Shown piece by piece: positions 13,923 to 16,391 of a DNA stretch of 16,391 nucleotides. The position numbers and the translations under genes were made by a program. Within the stretch, counting starts at the first letter, position 1; each line of letters starts with the position of its first letter. The stretch comes from an uncultured bacterium (GTDB lineage: Bacteria > Patescibacteriota > Microgenomatia > UBA1406 > GWC2-37-13). A model generated the notes under the pieces. That model was given only the letters and a program-made list of their open reading frames with translations, did not search any database and was not told the origin of the DNA. The stretch covers positions 1 through 16,391 of the forward strand of contig CALESU010000213.1 of assembly GCA_937914905.1 (NCBI GenBank). The letters are read 5' to 3'.

Positions 13923-14567
13923 TCACCTTTTAAGCCATTTCACACCCAAGTACACAAGAGGTGTTTGAAGAACAGACATACTACATTTCAAAAGCCAGTA
14001 GGGAATGATAAGACTTATCAAAAACGAGAGATTTTCATCAAATCCCCGGTCAAACGCATAAAACGCAAGAGTCATGAAAAGCGTGGTGTCAATGAGTTGC
14101 GCAACAAAGTTCGACGCATTATTCCGGAGCCATAATTTTGACTTGCCCAGTCTTTTGCGAATCTTACTGAAAATATAAATATCAAGAAAATCTGCTAATG
14201 CAAACGCAGTCAAACTCGCAAGACTGATCCTTGCCGATTTCCCAAAAATATACTGATATTCCTCATTTGATTCGATAAACCGTGAAGAAGGGGGGAGGTT
14301 TACGGCAAGCAAAATAAACAAAAAGATAAGTCCTATCATGAAAAGACCAATCCGAACCACGCCCCGCGCACGCTCTACGCCATGCACTTCGATAATGACA
14401 TCATTGATGGTAAAAAGAATGGGGATGAGAAAAATGGCAACACTTGCGTTTAAATGAAGGGTTCCGATAGAAATAAGAGGAAACGTCTTTATACCCATGA
14501 GCTCTGATACCAGAATGCCAAATACATACAGTCCTACCAAAAAATCCATTTTGTGTGTGCTTGTCAT
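13923..14567 (-). CDS. yhhQ: YhhQ/VUT family queuosine-precursor transporter
   Basis: The 214-aa integral membrane protein has about six hydrophobic segments (roughly 8-25, 41-55, 72-90, 115-133, 152-172 and 180-207). It carries the family marks of the YhhQ (COG1738, DUF165) group: NDVIIEVHGVERAR (55-68), where other members have TDIxxEVYG, and NFVAQLIDTTLF (153-164). Characterised members import preQ0/preQ1, precursors of queuosine in tRNA; the family was earlier called a vitamin uptake transporter. In this neighbourhood a related pteridine-like substrate is possible. It follows folC by 33 nt and its TGA overlaps a possible GTG start of the reductase. Confidence 0.85.
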   Translation of the reverse strand: MTSTHKMDFLVGLYVFGILVSELMGIKTFPLISIGTLHLNASVAIFLIPILFTINDVIIEVHGVERARGVVRIGLFMIGLIFLFILLAVNLPPSSRFIESNEEYQYIFGKSARISLASLTAFALADFLDIYIFSKIRKRLGKSKLWLRNNASNFVAQLIDTTLFMTLAFYAFDRGFDENLSFLISLIIPYWLLKCSMSVLQTPLVYLGVKWLKR

Positions 14568-14579
14568 AGGTTTAGAAAG

Positions 14580-14588
14580 ATTATACCA
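14580..14588 (-). promoter_or_regulatory. Possible extended -10 promoter before the transporter gene
   Basis: On the minus strand TGGTATAAT (14588-14580) fits an extended -10 element (TGnTATAAT). No -35 match lies 16-18 bp upstream. Transcription would start near 14573, only a few bases before the ATG at 14567, so the mRNA would have almost no leader. Confidence 0.35.
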
Positions 14589-14600
14589 ATAGACCGATCC

Positions 14601-15944
14601 TTATGGCGACTTTTTCAAAAATAGATACAATTCCGCAATCAAATATAAAGATCCGGTTATTACGATGGGGGAGTCTCCTTTCTTTAGAATGTCGGAGTAT
14701 GCTTTTTGCGGGTTTTGTTCAATCCTAACGTTTTGAAAATGGAACACATCCTTCAAAAGGGTGGCGATTATTGCAGGAGATTCCCCTTCTTGTGCCTTGA
14801 TTTGAATAGTGGATCCAAAATGAGTGATGGTAATCGATGCCGCAAGGGGAATGATGTACTTGAGTATTCCCGTGTAATCCTTCCCTTTTTTAAATGCAAG
14901 TAAAAACGAAAAAGTCTGATGAGGAAACGCAGTGCGAAGACTTTTCACCAGAGCAGACATTTTTTGTGGATTATGGGCTCCGTCGATTATTACTGTTTTT
15001 CCTTGGATTACAAACTTCTCGAATCTGCCTCCAATAATATGGTTCGAAAATATTGATCGAATTATTTCTTCATCGATACGTATTGCATCACGTTCCGATA
15101 CTTCAAGGAACGTCGTTAAAGCTAATGTGGCATTTTCCACCTGATACAGCGCGGGCGTGGCTAATCGAATTTGACCAAATTCATACTGTTTGTAATGAAA
15201 GTCAAAATAAATTATTCCGTCATTTTTAGTAATCCTATCCTTCTTGCTGGGAACAACTATGCTTAATTCACTTCTAGTTTTATGAGCTTGAGATTCGATG
15301 ATTCGTTTTGCAGAAAGATTCTGTGGAATCGTTACTACATGACTGTGTGGCGTGATAATCATGGCTTTTTCTATTGCAATTTTGGCTATTGTATTGCCCA
15401 AAATCTCCATATGATCCTTCCCTATCCGAGTCAAAACGGCAACTTTGCCAGGAGAATGAACAATATTGGTAGCATCCAGCCTCCCACCCAAGCCCGTTTC
15501 CATAACCGCATAATCAACACCTTCTTTCCAAAAGATGTAATACGCAAGAACAATACTTATCTCAAAAAATGAAGGAGCGCCATATGAAGTTGTTTTCATA
15601 TGTTCTATCCAAGGAATTATTTCTGCAAGATAGTTCAGAAATTTTTTTTCAGAGATCAATGATCCGTCAACTTGAAATCGTTCACGAATATCAGAAAGAT
15701 GGGGCGATACAGTGAGACCCGCACGTTTTCCATGTGCTTTTAGTAATGCGGCAATATACGTGCTCGTTGATCCTTTTCCAGAAGTTCCCGCAACGTGAAT
15801 CACCCGTATCTTGTCTTGAGGATTTTCTAAAAGGCGCGCAAACTCACACACGCGACCAAATGAAAAAGAGCCATCTCGAATCTCTGAGGTGGATCGAATA
15901 AACGAATACAGATAAGATTCTGCTTCTGAAAGAGTACGAATCAT
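14601..15944 (-). CDS. folC: Folylpolyglutamate synthase / dihydrofolate synthase
   Basis: FolC is an ATP-dependent Mur-ligase-type enzyme that adds glutamate to folates (and to dihydropteroate in bifunctional members), in the cytoplasm. The 447-aa product has the FolC P-loop VAGTSGKGST (51-60, Lys57), SPHLSDIRERFQVDG, where the omega loop contacts folate, METGLGGRLDATN, the RIGKDHMEILGNTIAKIAIEKA segment with the conserved His and Lys, and DGAHNPQKM opening the C-terminal domain. The length fits single-chain FolC. It is divergent from glyA, an enzyme that uses the polyglutamylated tetrahydrofolate FolC makes, and is followed by the transporter and reductase. Confidence 0.95.
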   Translation of the reverse strand: MIRTLSEAESYLYSFIRSTSEIRDGSFSFGRVCEFARLLENPQDKIRVIHVAGTSGKGSTSTYIAALLKAHGKRAGLTVSPHLSDIRERFQVDGSLISEKKFLNYLAEIIPWIEHMKTTSYGAPSFFEISIVLAYYIFWKEGVDYAVMETGLGGRLDATNIVHSPGKVAVLTRIGKDHMEILGNTIAKIAIEKAMIITPHSHVVTIPQNLSAKRIIESQAHKTRSELSIVVPSKKDRITKNDGIIYFDFHYKQYEFGQIRLATPALYQVENATLALTTFLEVSERDAIRIDEEIIRSIFSNHIIGGRFEKFVIQGKTVIIDGAHNPQKMSALVKSLRTAFPHQTFSFLLAFKKGKDYTGILKYIIPLAASITITHFGSTIQIKAQEGESPAIIATLLKDVFHFQNVRIEQNPQKAYSDILKKGDSPIVITGSLYLIAELYLFLKKSP

Positions 15945-15993
15945 GTGGGTTTGCTTGTAATTGTGAGCCTCGTAAGGTAATCTTTATTGGTGA

Positions 15994-16002
15994 ATTGTAT
16001 CA
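15994..16002 (-). promoter_or_regulatory. Possible folC promoter in the folC-glyA divergent region
   Basis: On the minus strand TGATACAAT (16002-15994) fits an extended -10 without a good -35. It overlaps an inverted repeat, TGAATT (15991-15996) and AATTCA (16003-16008), with a 6-nt spacer. The intergenic region is 81 nt and must also start glyA; no convincing plus-strand promoter was found (TTGTAA with a weak TAATCT at 17 bp is the best). Confidence 0.25.
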
Positions 16003-16025
16003 AATTCATTTCTTAATTCACACCT

Positions 16026-16391
16026 ATGCACCAACAAAAAGATACAGAAGTGTATGACCTGATTGAAAAAGAAGAAGTCCGACAACGAAATGGGATCGAA
16101 CTTATTCCTTCCGAAAATTACGCATCCCTTCATGTAAGACAGGCTCTTTCTTCCCCATTTGTAAACAAATACTCGGAAGGTTACCCGAAAAAAAGATACT
16201 ACGGTGGAAATGAATATGTTGATGAAGTTGAGATGATCGCTCAAGAACGCGTCAAAAAACTGTTTGGTGTGGAATATGCAAATGTACAGCCCTATTCTGG
16301 CTCCCCTGCAAACTTTGCAGTGTATATGGCCACATGTAAGCCAGGAGACACCATCATGGGACAAATTCTCTCAACGGGAGGACATTTAACC
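16026..16391 (+). CDS. glyA: Serine hydroxymethyltransferase (partial, C-terminus beyond window)
   Basis: The PLP enzyme GlyA interconverts serine and glycine and loads one-carbon units on tetrahydrofolate. From the ATG at 16026, 122 codons remain open to the edge. Visible family segments are [11 protein letters not shown] (24-34), [20 protein letters not shown] (47-66), [22 protein letters not shown] and the final GGHLT. The SGSPAN form, with MG before the L..GGHLT segment, recalls eukaryote-like SHMT more than Escherichia coli GlyA (SGSQAN). The PLP-binding lysine is beyond the window. No Shine-Dalgarno precedes the ATG. Confidence 0.95.
   Translation, partial: MHQQKDTEVYDLIEKEEVRQRNGIELIPSENYASLHVRQALSSPFVNKYSEGYPKKRYYGGNEYVDEVEMIAQERVKKLFGVEYANVQPYSGSPANFAVYMATCKPGDTIMGQILSTGGHLT

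Noticed and set aside
15984..16364. Minus-strand 126-aa ORF over the glyA region
   Set aside because: The plus strand encodes an unmistakable serine hydroxymethyltransferase N-terminus; the minus ORF resembles nothing and is a shadow.
1..16391. Alternative genetic code with TGA as glycine
   Set aside because: TGA acts as the stop of several conserved genes (L24, L29, L4, the transporter and the helicase) and does not occur inside conserved protein blocks.

Overview
The window (about 40% GC by eye) looks like a chromosomal piece of a Candidate Phyla Radiation (Patescibacteria) bacterium, possibly Microgenomates. The grounds are the sequence character of the ribosomal proteins (short cores with Lys-rich tails), compact gene packing with many ATGA or TAATG overlaps, very few Shine-Dalgarno sequences, and palindromic repeat families common in such genomes. 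TGA is used as a normal stop (for example L24, L29, L4 and the helicase), so the code is standard table 11 and not the TGA=Gly code of Gracilibacteria/Absconditabacteria. The phylum-level call is an inference.

Positions 1-8668, all on the minus strand, hold the S10-spc ribosomal protein cluster. In transcription order (right to left) it reads S10, L3, L4, L23, L2, L22, S3, L16, L29, S17, L14, L24, L5, S14, S19, S8, L6, L18 and S5 (cut by the window edge). The order is canonical except for rpsS (S19). It is missing from its usual place between L2 and L22 and lies between S14 and S8. EF-Tu (tuf) lies upstream of S10 with its own promoter. Between S10 and L3 is a compact regulatory region: a promoter with a perfect TATAAT, a possible near-leaderless 13-codon leader peptide, and two mutually exclusive hairpins, one of them a textbook intrinsic terminator. 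It reads like an attenuator for the L3-to-S5 genes. A perfect 11-bp GC-rich hairpin lies between tuf and rpsJ.

Divergent from tuf is a large plus-strand gene (10094-13129) for a UvrD-like helicase fused to a C-terminal iron-sulfur RecB/AddB-type nuclease. It converges, with a 2-nt gap, on a minus-strand group: folC, then a YhhQ/VUT family queuosine-precursor transporter, then a RibD-C/dihydrofolate-reductase-like reductase. glyA (serine hydroxymethyltransferase) starts divergently from folC and runs off the right edge. FolC, GlyA and the DHFR-fold reductase suggest a small one-carbon/folate neighbourhood.

The helicase and the reductase each carry an in-frame palindromic repeat (84 bp and 69 bp, both multiples of three). 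The two elements share their termini and are read in the same orientation and frame, beginning (S/C)HPE and ending MT. They resemble in principle the Rickettsia palindromic elements that insert into coding genes. No rRNA, tRNA, CRISPR array or transposase gene was seen, and no stretch over 300 bases lacks a gene.
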